From positions 1,240,001-1,304,000 of the forward strand of contig NZ_JABGCI010000001.1 of the NCBI RefSeq assembly GCF_019799905.1: 64,000 nt of DNA, given 5' to 3'. Positions 51,405 to 61,449 of the stretch are shown here, one piece after another (positions within the stretch are counted from its first letter, which is position 1; each line of letters starts with the position of its first letter). The position numbers were made by a program, and so were the translations under genes. The stretch is from Trujillonella endophytica. GTDB lineage: Bacteria; Actinomycetota; Actinomycetes; Mycobacteriales; Geodermatophilaceae. The notes below the pieces were generated by a model, which saw only the letters and a program-made list of their open reading frames with translations, ran no database searches and was not told where the DNA came from.

Positions 51405-52010
51405 ATGGACGCCTTCACCACCCACACCGGCACCGTCGCCCCGCTGCGCCGCAGCAACGTCGACACCGACCAGATCATCCCGGCCGTCTACCTGAAGCGG
51501 GTCACCCGCTCCGGGTTCGAGGACGGGCTGTTCGAGGCCTGGCGCACCAACGAGCCGGACTTCGTGCTCAACCAGCCGCAGTACCAGGGCGCCTCGGTGC
51601 TCGTGGCCGGCCCCGACTTCGGCACCGGCTCCTCCCGAGAGCACGCCGTCTGGGCACTCATGGACGGCGGGTTCCGCGCGGTGATCAGCTCGCGGTTCGC
51701 CGACATCTTCCGCAACAACTCGACCAAGTCCGGGCTGCTGACCGTGCTGCTGCCCCAGGAGGAGGTCGAGGCCCTCTGGGCGGCCAGCGAGGCCGACCCG
51801 ACGACGCAGGTCACCGTCGACCTGCAGGCCAACGAGGTCCGCTGGAACGAGCGCGTCGTCCCGTTCCACATCGACGAGTACACCCGCTGGCGGCTCCTGG
51901 AGGGGCTCGACGACGTCGGCCTCACCGAGCGGCACCTGGCCGACATCGAGGCCTACGAGGCGGCCCGCCCCGCCTGGAAGCCCGCGGCGCTGCCGGCCCT
52001 CCCCGCCTAG
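51405..52010 (+). CDS. leuD: Isopropylmalate isomerase small subunit
   Basis: 201-aa partner of LeuC. Signature segments: [30 protein letters not shown] and [18 protein letters not shown] 51405 lies 18 bp after leuC. Its stop overlaps the stop of the convergent mutT1-like gene by 4 bp. In mycobacteria hupB lies between leuD and mutT1, but here there is no room for it. Confidence 0.96.
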   Translation: MDAFTTHTGTVAPLRRSNVDTDQIIPAVYLKRVTRSGFEDGLFEAWRTNEPDFVLNQPQYQGASVLVAGPDFGTGSSREHAVWALMDGGFRAVISSRFADIFRNNSTKSGLLTVLLPQEEVEALWAASEADPTTQVTVDLQANEVRWNERVVPFHIDEYTRWRLLEGLDDVGLTERHLADIEAYEAARPAWKPAALPALPA

Positions 52011-52978
52011 CGGACAGCGGCTCCCGGCCCCGGCGTCCCGACGTGGACGCCGGGGCCGCCGGCCGCGTCGGGGTCGGGGGCGAAGTCGCGGTAGTAGTCG
52101 GCCAGCAGCGCCCCCGGGCTCCCGCCCAGGACCCAGGTGCTGCCCTTGGCCGCCGGCGGCCACAGCGCTCCCGCCAGGCCGGCCCAGCGGACCCCCAGCG
52201 CCATGAGCATCGAGGGGATCGCGCCGCCCTGGCTGCACACCACGGTGACCCCGGGCGCCGGGCGCGGCTCGAGGAACCGCTCGACCACCGCCAGCCCCGC
52301 CTGCGGGTCGGCGGTGAACTCCTCCTCGCCGACCTCCGGCAGCGGCTGCACCGGCAGCCCGAGCGCGTCGGCCAGCGGCTCGACGGTCTCCCGGCACCGG
52401 GTCCGCTCCGCCGAGAGCACCGCCGTCGGCGCGAACAGCGGCAGCACCGCGGCCAGCCGGCGGGCCTGCCTGCGGCCCTTGCCGTCCAGGGGGCGCAGGT
52501 CGTCGTCGCCGTCCCAGTCCGACCGGCTGCCGGCCTTCGCGTGGCGCACCAGCAGCAGCGTCGGCGACCGCGGGACGTCGGTGCGCGCGAGGTCGGCCAG
52601 CACCACGCGGTCGTGGTCGTGGGTGACCAGCGCGGTGGCCTCGGGCAGGGGCAGCCAGCGCAGCTCGTCGGTCTCGTCGCCGGGCGCGAACTCCCCGCCG
52701 ACGGCCTCCATCAGCCAGTAGTCGACCTGCTTGGTGCCGGCCTCGACCGCGTACCGGGTGCGCAGGCTCCGCCGGCCCACGACGACGGACAGGCCGGTCT
52801 CCTCGAGCACCTCGCGGACGGCGGTCTCGACCAGCGCCTCGCCGTCGTCGTGCTTGCCCTTGGGCAGCGACCAGTCGTCGTAGCGGGGGCGGTGCACCAC
52901 CGCGGTCTCGACGTCCCCGTCGGGGGTCCGTCGCCAGACCGCACCGCCGGCAGCCGCGACCACGCCGTCGGACGCCAC
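52007..52978 (-). CDS. mutT1: MutT1-like Nudix hydrolase with C-terminal histidine phosphatase domain
   Basis: 323 aa with two domains. N-terminal Nudix (residues about 5-140): the Nudix box GX5EX7REVxEE is spread over [24 protein letters not shown]-terminal SixA-like histidine phosphatase (about 145-300) with the RHAKAG motif. This is the architecture of mycobacterial MutT1, which hydrolyses 8-oxo-(d)GTP and dinucleoside polyphosphates. GTG 52978 lies one base after the ppk stop, so translation is coupled. ppk-mutT1 is also adjacent in M. tuberculosis. Confidence 0.9.
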   Translation of the reverse strand: MASDGVVAAAGGAVWRRTPDGDVETAVVHRPRYDDWSLPKGKHDDGEALVETAVREVLEETGLSVVVGRRSLRTRYAVEAGTKQVDYWLMEAVGGEFAPGDETDELRWLPLPEATALVTHDHDRVVLADLARTDVPRSPTLLLVRHAKAGSRSDWDGDDDLRPLDGKGRRQARRLAAVLPLFAPTAVLSAERTRCRETVEPLADALGLPVQPLPEVGEEEFTADPQAGLAVVERFLEPRPAPGVTVVCSQGGAIPSMLMALGVRWAGLAGALWPPAAKGSTWVLGGSPGALLADYYRDFAPDPDAAGGPGVHVGTPGPGAAVR

Positions 52979-52979
52979 C

Positions 52980-55073
52980 TCAGCCGACCTGCTCGGCGAC
53001 GGTGGCCACCAGCGCGGCCTGGTGGTCGCGGCCCTCGCGGCGGGTCCACCGGGCGTCCGCGCCGAGTTCCCAGCAGCGCACGTCGTCGGCCATGGCCGAG
53101 TCGAACATGGCCTGCATCTGCCGCTGGGCGCCCTCCTCGGAGACCCGCAGCATGACCTCGACCCGCCGGTCGAGGTTGCGGTGCATGAGGTCGGCGCTGC
53201 CGATCCACCACTCGCCCTCGCCGCCGTTGCGGAAGTGGAAGACGCGGGAGTGCTCGAGGAAGCGGCCCACGATCGAGCGCACCCGGATGTTCTCCGACAG
53301 CCCGGGGACGCCGGGGCGCAGCGCGCAGATGCCCCGGACGAACAGCTCCACCGGCACCCCGGCGCAGGAGGCGTCGTAGAGCGCGTCGATGACCTTCTCG
53401 TCGACCAGCGAGTTCACCTTGAACCGGATGCCGCCCGGCCGGCCCTCGGCCACGTGCCGGGCCTCGCGGCGGATCTTCTCCAGCAGGCCGGCGCGGACGC
53501 CGTGGGGGGCGACCATGAGCTGGCGGTACGCCGTCTGCCGGGAGTAGCCGGTCAGGGTGTTGAACAGGTCGGTCAGGTCGGCGCCCACGCGCGGGTCGGC
53601 GGTGAGGATGCCGAGGTCCTCGTAGATCCGCGCCGTCTTCGGGTTGTAGTTGCCGGTGCCGATGTGGCAGTACCGGCGGATCACGCCGCCCTCGCGGCGG
53701 ACGACGAGCGCCGTCTTGCAGTGCGTCTTGAGCCCCACGAGCCCGTAGACCACGTGGCAGCCGGCCCGCTCCAGCTCGCGGGCCCAGCTGATGTTGGCCT
53801 CCTCGTCGAAGCGCGCCTTGATCTCGACGAGGACGACGACCTGCTTGCCCGAGGCCGCCGCCTCGATCAGCGCGTTGACGATCGGCGAGTCACCGGAGGT
53901 CCGGTACAGCGTCTGCTTGATCGCCAGCACGTTCGGGTCGGCGGCCGCCTGCTCGATGAAGCGCTGCACGCTCGTGGCGAACGAGTGGTAGGGGTGGTGC
54001 ACCAGCACGTCGCCCTCGCGCAGGGTCGCGAACACGCTCATGGGCGTCTCGCCCTCGGACAGGCGCGGGTGCGTCGTCGGCACGAACGGCTCGTCCTTGA
54101 GCTCGGGCCGGTCGAGGTCGTAGAGGGCCATGAGCGACCCGAGGTCCAGCAGCCCCGGCACGGTGACGACGTCCTGCGGGCTGACCTCGAGCTCGGACAC
54201 CAGGACGTCGAGGATCCGCGGGTCCATCGTCTCGTGGACCTCCAGCCGCACCGCGGGGCCGAACCGGCGGCGGGCCAGCTCGCGCTCCAGCGCCTGCAGC
54301 AGGTCCTCGTCGCGGTCCTCCTCGACCTCCAGGTCGGCGTTGCGGGTGACCCGGAACAGGTGGTGGTCGAGCACGTCCAGACCCGGGAACAGCTGCGGCA
54401 GGTGCGCCGCGATGAGGTCCTCCAGCGGGAGGAAGGTCGCCGTCTGGTCGGCCACGCCCACCTGGACGAACCGCGGCACGTTGTTGGGGACCTTGAGGCG
54501 GGCGAACTTCGGGGCGCCGGTGTCGGGGTCGCGGACGGAGACGGCGAGGTTCAGCGACAGCCCGCTGATGTAGGGGAAGGGGTGCGCCGGGTCGACGGCC
54601 AGCGGGGTGAGCACGGGGAACACCTGGTCGCGGAAGTACTCCCGCAGCCGCAGCGCGTCGGCGTCGCCCAGGTCGTCCCAGTGCACGATGCGGATGCCGG
54701 CCGCCTCGAGCAGCGGCCGGACGTCGCCGGCGAAGCACTGGGCGTGCCGGTGCACCAGCTCCTGGGTGCGCTCGGTGACCCGGGCCAGCTGCTCGCGGAT
54801 CGTGAGCCCGTCGGGGGAGCGGACCGTCAGGCCCGTGCTCTGCCGCCGCTTCAGACCGGCGATGCGGACCATGTAGAACTCGTCGAGGTTGCTCGCGAAG
54901 ATGGCCAGGAACTTGGCCCGCTCCAGCAGCGGCTGACCGTCGTCCTCGGCGAGGTCGAGCACCCGCGCGTTGAAGTCCAGCCAGGACAGCTCCCGGTTGA
55001 GGAAGCGGTCCGACGGCAGTTCGGTGCGGAGGGCGGGGGTCTCGGAGGTCGCAGAGGTTGTCGTGTCGGCCAC
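52980..55073 (-). CDS. ppk: Polyphosphate kinase 1
   Basis: Reversible transfer of the gamma phosphate of ATP to polyphosphate, 697 aa, complete. N-terminal [16 protein letters not shown]; middle [16 protein letters not shown]; the phospho-accepting histidine lies in [14 protein letters not shown] (around residue 460), and the second conserved His/Arg/Lys cluster is in [19 protein letters not shown] 55073 gives a short Thr/Ser-rich tail before the conserved start. Couples to mutT1 downstream; cofC lies 58 bp upstream on the same strand, so the three form a plausible operon. Confidence 0.96.
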   Translation of the reverse strand: MADTTTSATSETPALRTELPSDRFLNRELSWLDFNARVLDLAEDDGQPLLERAKFLAIFASNLDEFYMVRIAGLKRRQSTGLTVRSPDGLTIREQLARVTERTQELVHRHAQCFAGDVRPLLEAAGIRIVHWDDLGDADALRLREYFRDQVFPVLTPLAVDPAHPFPYISGLSLNLAVSVRDPDTGAPKFARLKVPNNVPRFVQVGVADQTATFLPLEDLIAAHLPQLFPGLDVLDHHLFRVTRNADLEVEEDRDEDLLQALERELARRRFGPAVRLEVHETMDPRILDVLVSELEVSPQDVVTVPGLLDLGSLMALYDLDRPELKDEPFVPTTHPRLSEGETPMSVFATLREGDVLVHHPYHSFATSVQRFIEQAAADPNVLAIKQTLYRTSGDSPIVNALIEAAASGKQVVVLVEIKARFDEEANISWARELERAGCHVVYGLVGLKTHCKTALVVRREGGVIRRYCHIGTGNYNPKTARIYEDLGILTADPRVGADLTDLFNTLTGYSRQTAYRQLMVAPHGVRAGLLEKIRREARHVAEGRPGGIRFKVNSLVDEKVIDALYDASCAGVPVELFVRGICALRPGVPGLSENIRVRSIVGRFLEHSRVFHFRNGGEGEWWIGSADLMHRNLDRRVEVMLRVSEEGAQRQMQAMFDSAMADDVRCWELGADARWTRREGRDHQAALVATVAEQVG

Positions 55074-55131
55074 GGCGTCATCGTGCCGCAGGTTGGTGAA
55101 CGGCGAGCGACGGGGAAGGGGTCCCCCCAGC

Positions 55132-55776
55132 TCAGCCGCGGGGCGCCGGTGAGGGCAGGCGCGGCAGCAGCGCCGCGGTGTGGCGGCCGATCCCCAGGAG
55201 GACCGCGGCGGCGAGGTCGTCCGGGGTGTCGACGTCGCGACGCAGCCCCGGCCGCTCGCCGGTCAACGGGAGTGCGCCCGCGGCCGCGTGCACCGCCGCC
55301 GACCCCGGCCCGAAGCGGGGGGCGAGGTCGCCGTCGCGCGCGGTCAGGAGCGTCGTGCCGGTGCCGGCGGCGTCGGCCACCAGGGCCCGGGGGTGTCCGC
55401 CGGCCGCCCGGAGCGCGGCACCGAGCTCGGCCGGGCGCAGCGCCGGCAGGTCGGAGGACAGCGCCGCCACCGCCGTCGTCCGGACCGCCAGGGCGCCGTG
55501 GACGAGGGCGGCGTTCAGGCCGCGGTCGGGCTCGTCGGGCACGGTCCGCGCACCGAGCCCGGTGACCACCGCCGCGGCGCGGGGGTCGTCGGTGACCACC
55601 ACGACGTCGGCCACGACCGTGTCGCCGTCGGCGGCGGCGAGAGCGGCGGTGACCGTGTCGGCCAGCAGCGCGAGGACCAGGTCGGCGTGCAGGTCCCCGT
55701 CGGGCGCGGTGAGGGGGGACAGTCGCGTCTTGGCGACGGCCAGCCGCTTGGCCGGGACGACGACGGACCACTCCAC
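55132..55776 (-). CDS. cofC: CofC/FbiD-type guanylyltransferase of coenzyme F420 synthesis
   Basis: 214-aa nucleotidyltransferase that activates 2-phospholactate or phosphoenolpyruvate with GTP; actinobacterial members use PEP (FbiD). Motifs: [15 protein letters not shown] at the N-terminus, [20 protein letters not shown] and RDVDTPDDL near the C-terminus. GTG 55776 lies 6 nt after a CACATT box on the minus strand. Divergent from the acyltransferase gene and 58 bp upstream of ppk; the cofC-gpsA-ddl order is shared with mycobacteria. Confidence 0.88.
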   Translation of the reverse strand: MEWSVVVPAKRLAVAKTRLSPLTAPDGDLHADLVLALLADTVTAALAAADGDTVVADVVVVTDDPRAAAVVTGLGARTVPDEPDRGLNAALVHGALAVRTTAVAALSSDLPALRPAELGAALRAAGGHPRALVADAAGTGTTLLTARDGDLAPRFGPGSAAVHAAAGALPLTGERPGLRRDVDTPDDLAAAVLLGIGRHTAALLPRLPSPAPRG

Positions 55777-55893
55777 GGCCACAATGTGAGCACATCGGCC
55801 CGTCCGGCAGCGGCGCGCACGAGGACCCGGTGGGCCCGCGGCCCGACGGCAGGGTCGATCATGGTGCGGATCACAGCGAGCGAGAGGGGTGCC

Positions 55894-56703
55894 GTGACCC
55901 AGGAGACGTCCCCGGAGGCGGTGGGCGAGCAGGGGCGCCGGCCGTCGAAGTGGCAGACCCGCAGGCCCATCCCGTGGTCGATCTGGATGGCGGTCGTGGT
56001 GATCTACCCGACGGCGTCGCTGCTGTTCCGGCTCCGCTACCGGCACGGGGACCGGCTCCCGCCCCGCGGCGGGGTGCTGCTGGTGGCCAACCACGTCTCG
56101 GTCCTGGACCCGCTGGCCTGCGCCCGCCTCGTCTGGGACAACGGCCGCGTCCCGCACTTCCTCGCCAAGCAGGCGGTGTTCAAGGGCCTCGCGGGCACGA
56201 TCCTGCGGCACGCCGGGCAGATCCCCGTCGCCCGGGACGCCACGGACGCCACCGGCTCCCTGGCCGCGGCACGGGCCGACCTCCGGGCGGGCAACCTCGT
56301 GGTCATCTACCCGGAGGGCTCGGTCACCCGCGATCCCGACTGGTGGCCGATGCAGGCGCGGACCGGCGTCGCCCGGCTGGCGCTGACCACCGACGCGGCG
56401 GTCGTCCCGGTGGCCCAGTGGGGGCCGCAGGAGGTGCACGACTACCACGCCAAGAAGCTGCACCTGCGCCCGCGCCGGCCGACGGACTACCTCGTCGGCG
56501 AGCCCGTCGACCTCGACGGGCTGCGCGCGGAGGTGCGCGCCGGCCGCGCCCTGACGCCCGACCTGCTGCGGCAGACCACCGACCTCATCATGGGCCGGGT
56601 GCGTGACCAGTTGGCCGAGCTGCGCGGCGAGCCCGCACCCGCCGGTTTCGCCCCGCGCCCGGGTCGCCGGCTGCCCGGCGACCTGCCCGGGACCGCTGCG
56701 TGA
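55894..56703 (+). CDS. 1-acyl-glycerol-3-phosphate acyltransferase (PlsC family)
   Basis: 269 aa. The acyltransferase HX4D motif is NHVSVLD (around residue 61), and the substrate motif is YPEGSVTRD (about 138). One hydrophobic stretch near residue 30 ([16 protein letters not shown]) anchors it. GTG 55894 with GAGAGGGG upstream is preferred; an in-frame ATG at 55861 would add 11 residues. It overlaps gpsA by GTGA, which joins glycerol-3-phosphate formation to acylation. Confidence 0.88.
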   Translation: MTQETSPEAVGEQGRRPSKWQTRRPIPWSIWMAVVVIYPTASLLFRLRYRHGDRLPPRGGVLLVANHVSVLDPLACARLVWDNGRVPHFLAKQAVFKGLAGTILRHAGQIPVARDATDATGSLAAARADLRAGNLVVIYPEGSVTRDPDWWPMQARTGVARLALTTDAAVVPVAQWGPQEVHDYHAKKLHLRPRRPTDYLVGEPVDLDGLRAEVRAGRALTPDLLRQTTDLIMGRVRDQLAELRGEPAPAGFAPRPGRRLPGDLPGTAA

Positions 56704-57710
56704 CGGGGACCGGCCGTGTCCGGGCCGCCGTCCTGGGCGCCGGGTCCTGGGGGACGACGTTCGCCAAGGTGCTCGCCGACGCCGGCTGCTCGGTGACCCT
56801 GCACGCCCGCCGGCCGGAGCTCGCCGCGTCCATCACGGCCGACGGGGAGAACGCCGACTACCTGCCGGGTGTGCGGCTGCCCGACGCACTGCGGGCGACG
56901 ACCGACGCGGCCGAGGCGCTCGAGGGCGCCGACATCGTGGTGCTGGCGGTGCCGTCGCAGTCGTTGCGGGAGAACCTGACCGCCTGGACGCCGCTGCTCC
57001 CGCCCGACGCCAGCCTGCTCTCCCTGATGAAGGGCATCGAGCTGGGCACGACCAAGCGGATGAGCGAGGTCATCTGCGAGGTCACCGGCGCCGGACCCGA
57101 CCGGGTCGCGGTGCTGTCGGGGCCGAACCTCGCCCGCGAGATCGCCGAGCAGCAGCCGGCCGCCACCGTCATCGCCTGCCCCGACCACGACCGCGCCACG
57201 GCGATCCAGGCGGCCTGCCTGACCCCGTACTTCCGCCCGTACACCAACACGGACATGGTCGGCTGCGAGCTGGGCGGGGCGGTGAAGAACGTCATCGCGC
57301 TGGCCTGCGGCGTGGCCGAGGGCATGGGCTTCGGGGACAACACCCGCGCCTCGCTCATCACCCGCGGCCTGGCCGAGACCGCGCGGCTCGGCGCGGCCCT
57401 GGGCGGGGAACTCACCACGTTCGCGGGGCTGGCGGGCCTCGGCGACCTCGTGGCCACCTGCAGCTCGCCGCTGTCCCGCAACCGCACCTTCGGCGAGAAG
57501 CTGGGCCGGGGCATGTCGCTGGAGGAGGTCCAGGCCAGCACCCGGCAGACCGCCGAGGGCGTCAAGAGCTGCCGGCCGGTCCTCGACCTCGGGCACGCCC
57601 ACGGGGTGGACATGCCGATCACCGAGGCCGTCGTCCGGGTCTGCCACGAGGGCGTCACCGCCGCGCAGATGGTCAAGGAGATCATGTCCCGGGAAGCGAA
57701 GCACGAGTGA
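56700..57710 (+). CDS. gpsA: Glycerol-3-phosphate dehydrogenase [NAD(P)+]
   Basis: Reduces dihydroxyacetone phosphate to glycerol 3-phosphate for phospholipid synthesis, 336 aa. Rossmann motif [11 protein letters not shown], substrate-site segment [14 protein letters not shown], the catalytic lysine in [14 protein letters not shown] (about residue 195), and [20 protein letters not shown] 56700 overlaps the acyltransferase stop. The C-terminus REAKHE is echoed by REAEHE in a 22-nt imperfect repeat just downstream. Confidence 0.95.
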   Translation: MTGTGRVRAAVLGAGSWGTTFAKVLADAGCSVTLHARRPELAASITADGENADYLPGVRLPDALRATTDAAEALEGADIVVLAVPSQSLRENLTAWTPLLPPDASLLSLMKGIELGTTKRMSEVICEVTGAGPDRVAVLSGPNLAREIAEQQPAATVIACPDHDRATAIQAACLTPYFRPYTNTDMVGCELGGAVKNVIALACGVAEGMGFGDNTRASLITRGLAETARLGAALGGELTTFAGLAGLGDLVATCSSPLSRNRTFGEKLGRGMSLEEVQASTRQTAEGVKSCRPVLDLGHAHGVDMPITEAVVRVCHEGVTAAQMVKEIMSREAKHE

Positions 57711-57738
57711 GCGGGGCGACCAGGGAGGCCGAGCACGA

Positions 57739-58920
57739 GTGAGTGGTCCCTCCGGGGAGTGGGGCGACGGCACGCGGTCGGTGCGCGCGGGGGAGGACCC
57801 GGCGGTCCCCGGTGCCCCGCTGCGGCCCTCACCGGTCTTCGCCGCGCCCTTCCACCTCGCCGACTCCCCACCGCGCGCCGGCGGGGCCGACGCCTACGCC
57901 CGCACCGAGCACCCGACGCTGCGCGTCCTGGAGACCGCGCTCGGGGAGCTCGACGGCGGCCGGTGCCTGTCCTTCGCGACCGGGATGGCGGCGATCAGCG
58001 CCGCCGTCCTGGCGGTGACCGCCGCGGGCGACCGGGTGGTCCTGCCCTCGGACGGCTACTACGCCACGCGCCTGCTCGGCCGCGAGGAGCTCGACCGCTT
58101 CGGGCTGCGGGTCGAGTACGTGCCCACGACGGCCATCGAGGCGCTCGCCGCGGGCGGGGGGCTCGACGGCGCCCGGCTGGTGCTGCTGGAGACGCCGAGC
58201 AACCCCACGCTCGACGTCTGCGACATCGCGGCGGTGGCCCGCGCCACCCGGGCCGCCGGGGTGCTCCTCGCCGTCGACAACACGACCGCCACCCCGCTCG
58301 GGCAGCGCCCGCTGGCCCTGGGCGCGGACATGACCGTCGGCTCGGACACCAAGGCGCTCACCGGGCACAGCGACCTGCTGCTCGGGCACGTCAGCACCGG
58401 CGACGACGCGGTGTACGACCGGCTCAAGGGCTGGCGCGACCGCACCGGTGGGACCCCCGGTCCCTTCGAGGCGTGGCTCGGCCACCGCTCGATGGCCACG
58501 CTGGACCTGCGGCTGGCCCGCCAGGCGGAGAACGCCCGGGCCGTCGCCGAGCTCCTCGCCGCCCACCCGGGCGTGACCGGCGTCCGCTGGCCGTGGCTGG
58601 CCGGGGACCCGTCGGCGGAGCTCGCCGCCCGCCAGATGCTCCGCCCGAACGGCGTCGTCTCGGCGGTGCTGCCCGACGAGGCGGCGGTCGCCCGCCTGGT
58701 GGCCGCCGGCCGGCTGTGGGCCGCGGCGACCAGCTTCGGCGGCCTGCACAGCACGGTGGACCGCCGGGCCCAGTGGGGTGGCGACGACGTGCCGGCCGGC
58801 TTCGTGCGGTTCTCCTGCGGCATCGAGGACACCGCCGACGTGGTGGCCGACCTGGCCGCCGGACTGGATTCCGCGCTGGACCCGGCGCACGGTGGTCCGG
58901 CCCTCGGGGGGCTCCGCTGA
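57739..58920 (+). CDS. Cystathionine beta/gamma-type PLP enzyme
   Basis: 393 aa, Cys/Met metabolism PLP family (cystathionine gamma-lyase/synthase). Begins with TRSVRAGEDP; YARTEHPTLRVLE and FATGMAAISA contribute cofactor contacts; VDNTTATP and the PLP lysine in GSDTKALTGHSD follow. It is shorter than typical at the N-terminus. Whether lyase or synthase cannot be told. GTG 57739 lies 28 bp after gpsA. The stop overlaps the probable CTG start of the metallophosphoesterase gene. Confidence 0.85.
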   Translation: MSGPSGEWGDGTRSVRAGEDPAVPGAPLRPSPVFAAPFHLADSPPRAGGADAYARTEHPTLRVLETALGELDGGRCLSFATGMAAISAAVLAVTAAGDRVVLPSDGYYATRLLGREELDRFGLRVEYVPTTAIEALAAGGGLDGARLVLLETPSNPTLDVCDIAAVARATRAAGVLLAVDNTTATPLGQRPLALGADMTVGSDTKALTGHSDLLLGHVSTGDDAVYDRLKGWRDRTGGTPGPFEAWLGHRSMATLDLRLARQAENARAVAELLAAHPGVTGVRWPWLAGDPSAELAARQMLRPNGVVSAVLPDEAAVARLVAAGRLWAAATSFGGLHSTVDRRAQWGGDDVPAGFVRFSCGIEDTADVVADLAAGLDSALDPAHGGPALGGLR

Positions 58921-60572
58921 GCCGGACGACGCTCGACCGGGTCCTCGGCGCCGGCGAGGTGCTGCGCCTCGGACGGGACAGCCCGTACCACGCGCTGGCC
59001 TGGCAGCCCGGCGAGCCGCACCGGGTGCGCCGCGAGCTGGTCGGCGCCTCCTGGGAGCCGCCGCGCACCGGGGTCGAGGCGCTCGCCTGCCTCGCCCACG
59101 TCACCGACATGCAGCTGGCCGACGTCTGCTCGCCGGCGCGGTTCGAGTTCTTCAACCGGTTCGCCGCCGACCCGCGGATGGCGGCCCTGGTGCCGATGCA
59201 GCGGCCGCAGGAGGCGCTGACCGCGCACGCGATCGACGCGCTGGTGCGCACGCTCAACGCCGTCCGGGGCGCTCCCCGCACCGGGCACCCGCTGCAGGTG
59301 GTGGTGACCACCGGCGACGCGATCGACAACGCCCAGTGGAACGAGCTGTCGCTGTGGCTGGACCTGCTCGCCGGGGGCGTCGTGTACCCCGGCGCCGGGC
59401 TGACCGCCTACGACGGCGTGCAGGCCGCCGGCTGGCCGCACGACCTGTTCTGGCGGCCCGACGTCGACGGCGAGCCCGACCTGTTCCGCGACCGGCACGG
59501 CTTCCCGCACCGGCCGGGTCTGCTGGAGGCGGCCTTCGCCGGCTTCACCGCGGAGGGCCTGCGGCTGCCGTGGCTGGGCTGCCACGGCAACCACGAGGCG
59601 CTGATCCAGGGCGTCGGCGTGCCGACGCCCGCGCTGCAGCAGTACCTGCTCGCCGACCAGAAGCCCGTGGAGATCGCGCCGGACCTGCCGCTGGAGGACG
59701 CCGTCCGGCTCTTCACGCACACCTCGGAGGTCTTCACCACCGCGCCGTCGCGGACGGTCACGCCGCTGGCCGACCGGCGCATCGTCGACCGGCGCTCGTT
59801 CGTGGCCGCGCACCTGTCGGACCCGGGGACGCCGGAGGGGCACGGCTTCACCGCCGACAACTACCGGGACGGGACGGCGTACTACGCGTGGGACGGCCTG
59901 CCCGGCGTCCGCGTCATCTGCCTCGACACCACCCGGGTGACCGGGGGCAGCGCCGGTTCGGTGGACGCCGTCCAGGCCGCCTGGCTGGTCGACCGGCTGC
60001 GCGAGGTCTCCTCGTCGTACCTGGAGCCCGACGGCACCCGCGTCGGCACCGCCAACGCCGACCGGCTGGTGGTCCTGCTGTCCCACCACGGGTCCACGAC
60101 GCTGACCCGCTCGGAGGCCGTCCGCGCCCGCCCGGCCGGCGAGCGGGGGGTCCTCGGCGGCCCGGACCTGGTCGACCTGCTGCACCGCTTCGGCAACGTC
60201 GTCCTGTGGCTCAACGGGCACACCCACGTGAGCGAGGTCCGGCCCTGGCCCGCGCCCGGGCGGCCCGGCCGCGGGTTCTGGGAGGTCACCACCTGCGCGG
60301 TGGTCGACTGGCCCGGCCAGGCCCGCCTGGTGGAGTTCCTGGACAACGGCGACGGCACGCTGTCGCTGGTCTGCACGATGCTCGACCACGACAGCCCCGC
60401 GCGCCCGCCGGAGGCGCTCGACCCGGCCGCCCGTGACCCCCGGGCGCTGGCCTCGCTGCACCGCGAGCTGGCGGCCAACGTGCCGTGGGCGGGGCTGGGC
60501 TCCGGGCTGGCGGGGGGCCCGCAGGACCGCAACGTCGAGCTCGTCGTGCGCGACCCCCGCCGGGGCGACTGA
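58917..60572 (+). CDS. Metallophosphoesterase (TIGR03767-like), probable CTG start
   Basis: 551 aa if it starts at CTG 58917, which overlaps the upstream stop (CTGA). The calcineurin-like motifs are HVTDMQLAD, TTGDAIDNAQWNE, GCHGNHEAL, LLSHHG and NGHTHV, in the right order. The first normal start, GTG 58959, would remove SRTTLDRVLGAGE, which looks like the native N-terminus of this family. No signal peptide is seen. Substrate unknown; the family contains phosphodiesterases. Confidence 0.75.
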   Translation: MSRTTLDRVLGAGEVLRLGRDSPYHALAWQPGEPHRVRRELVGASWEPPRTGVEALACLAHVTDMQLADVCSPARFEFFNRFAADPRMAALVPMQRPQEALTAHAIDALVRTLNAVRGAPRTGHPLQVVVTTGDAIDNAQWNELSLWLDLLAGGVVYPGAGLTAYDGVQAAGWPHDLFWRPDVDGEPDLFRDRHGFPHRPGLLEAAFAGFTAEGLRLPWLGCHGNHEALIQGVGVPTPALQQYLLADQKPVEIAPDLPLEDAVRLFTHTSEVFTTAPSRTVTPLADRRIVDRRSFVAAHLSDPGTPEGHGFTADNYRDGTAYYAWDGLPGVRVICLDTTRVTGGSAGSVDAVQAAWLVDRLREVSSSYLEPDGTRVGTANADRLVVLLSHHGSTTLTRSEAVRARPAGERGVLGGPDLVDLLHRFGNVVLWLNGHTHVSEVRPWPAPGRPGRGFWEVTTCAVVDWPGQARLVEFLDNGDGTLSLVCTMLDHDSPARPPEALDPAARDPRALASLHRELAANVPWAGLGSGLAGGPQDRNVELVVRDPRRGD

Positions 60573-60575
60573 GCG

Positions 60576-61373
60576 TCAGGCGGGTGTGCGGCCCTTCCGG
60601 CGGCGGGCCGCCTGGGCCGTGAGCCAGAGGCTGACGGCCCAGTAGTAGACGACGTAGCCCAGCGACGCGGCGACCACGAGCGGGTGCGGGTCCGGGTACT
60701 GCACCAGCAGCACGACGTAGGTGAGCGCCCACACGGCCGACAGGGCCAGGCTCAGCGTCCGCAGCGCCCCGCTGCGCGAGGGGTAGAGGAAGCGGATCGG
60801 CACGAACACCAGGACCGAGAAGACGACGAGGGACACCGCGAGGGCCGGCTCGCTCGCGTCCAGCACGATCGCGTAGAAGGCGACGACGTTCCAGTAGCTC
60901 GGGAAGCCCAGGAACGTGTGGTCCTCGGTCTTCGCGTCGACCCGGCAGAACTGGTAGCAGGAGGCCAGCAGCGGCAGGGCCGCCAGCAGCCAGCCGGGCA
61001 GCCCGTCGGGGAGGTGCCCGGTCGTCCACAGCAGCACGACCGGGGCGAAGACGTAGGTCAGGTAGTCGACGATGTTGTCCAGCAGCGCGCCGTCGAACCA
61101 GGGGATCGTCTGCTTGACCCGCGCGCGCCGGGCCAGCATCCCGTCGGTGCCGTCGATGAACAGCGCCGCCAGCCCGAGCCAGAGCGCGGCCTCGACGTCG
61201 CCGTCGATCGCCGCGATCACGATGAGGAAGGCGAGCACCGTGCCCAGCGCGGTGTACAGGTGGACGGCGGCACCGGCCAGCCGGAGGGCCGGCGGGACGG
61301 CCACGGCCGCAGCCGTCGGGCCCGGGGCGGCCGGAGGCGCGTGGCCCGTCGGCGGGGCGGGGTCCTGGGGCAT
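60576..61373 (-). CDS. CDP-alcohol phosphatidyltransferase, phosphatidylcholine-synthase-like
   Basis: 265 aa, about eight membrane helices. The CDP-alcohol motif is DGTDGMLARRARVKQTIPWFDG...LLDNIVD, with a 12-residue spacing where the usual form has eight; that longer form and the NIVDYLTYV segment are those of phosphatidylcholine synthase (Pcs). Substrate and product should be tested, because choline is not a typical actinobacterial head group. ATG 61373 gives a short Pro-rich N-terminus; GTG 61391 is an alternative. Convergent with the metallophosphoesterase gene and divergent from ddl. Confidence 0.8.
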   Translation of the reverse strand: MPQDPAPPTGHAPPAAPGPTAAAVAVPPALRLAGAAVHLYTALGTVLAFLIVIAAIDGDVEAALWLGLAALFIDGTDGMLARRARVKQTIPWFDGALLDNIVDYLTYVFAPVVLLWTTGHLPDGLPGWLLAALPLLASCYQFCRVDAKTEDHTFLGFPSYWNVVAFYAIVLDASEPALAVSLVVFSVLVFVPIRFLYPSRSGALRTLSLALSAVWALTYVVLLVQYPDPHPLVVAASLGYVVYYWAVSLWLTAQAARRRKGRTPA

Positions 61374-61435
61374 CGGCGACGAGGTTCCCACACCGCCGGC
61401 GCCGCAGCCGTCCGGGCGAGCCCGGGGGGCTCGAC

Positions 61436-61441
61436 TAGGGT
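61436..61441 (+). promoter_or_regulatory. -10 hexamer TAGGGT before ddl
   Basis: TAGGGT lies 8 nt before ATG 61450 with no Shine-Dalgarno between. Confidence 0.5.
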
Positions 61442-61449
61442 CGCTGCCG

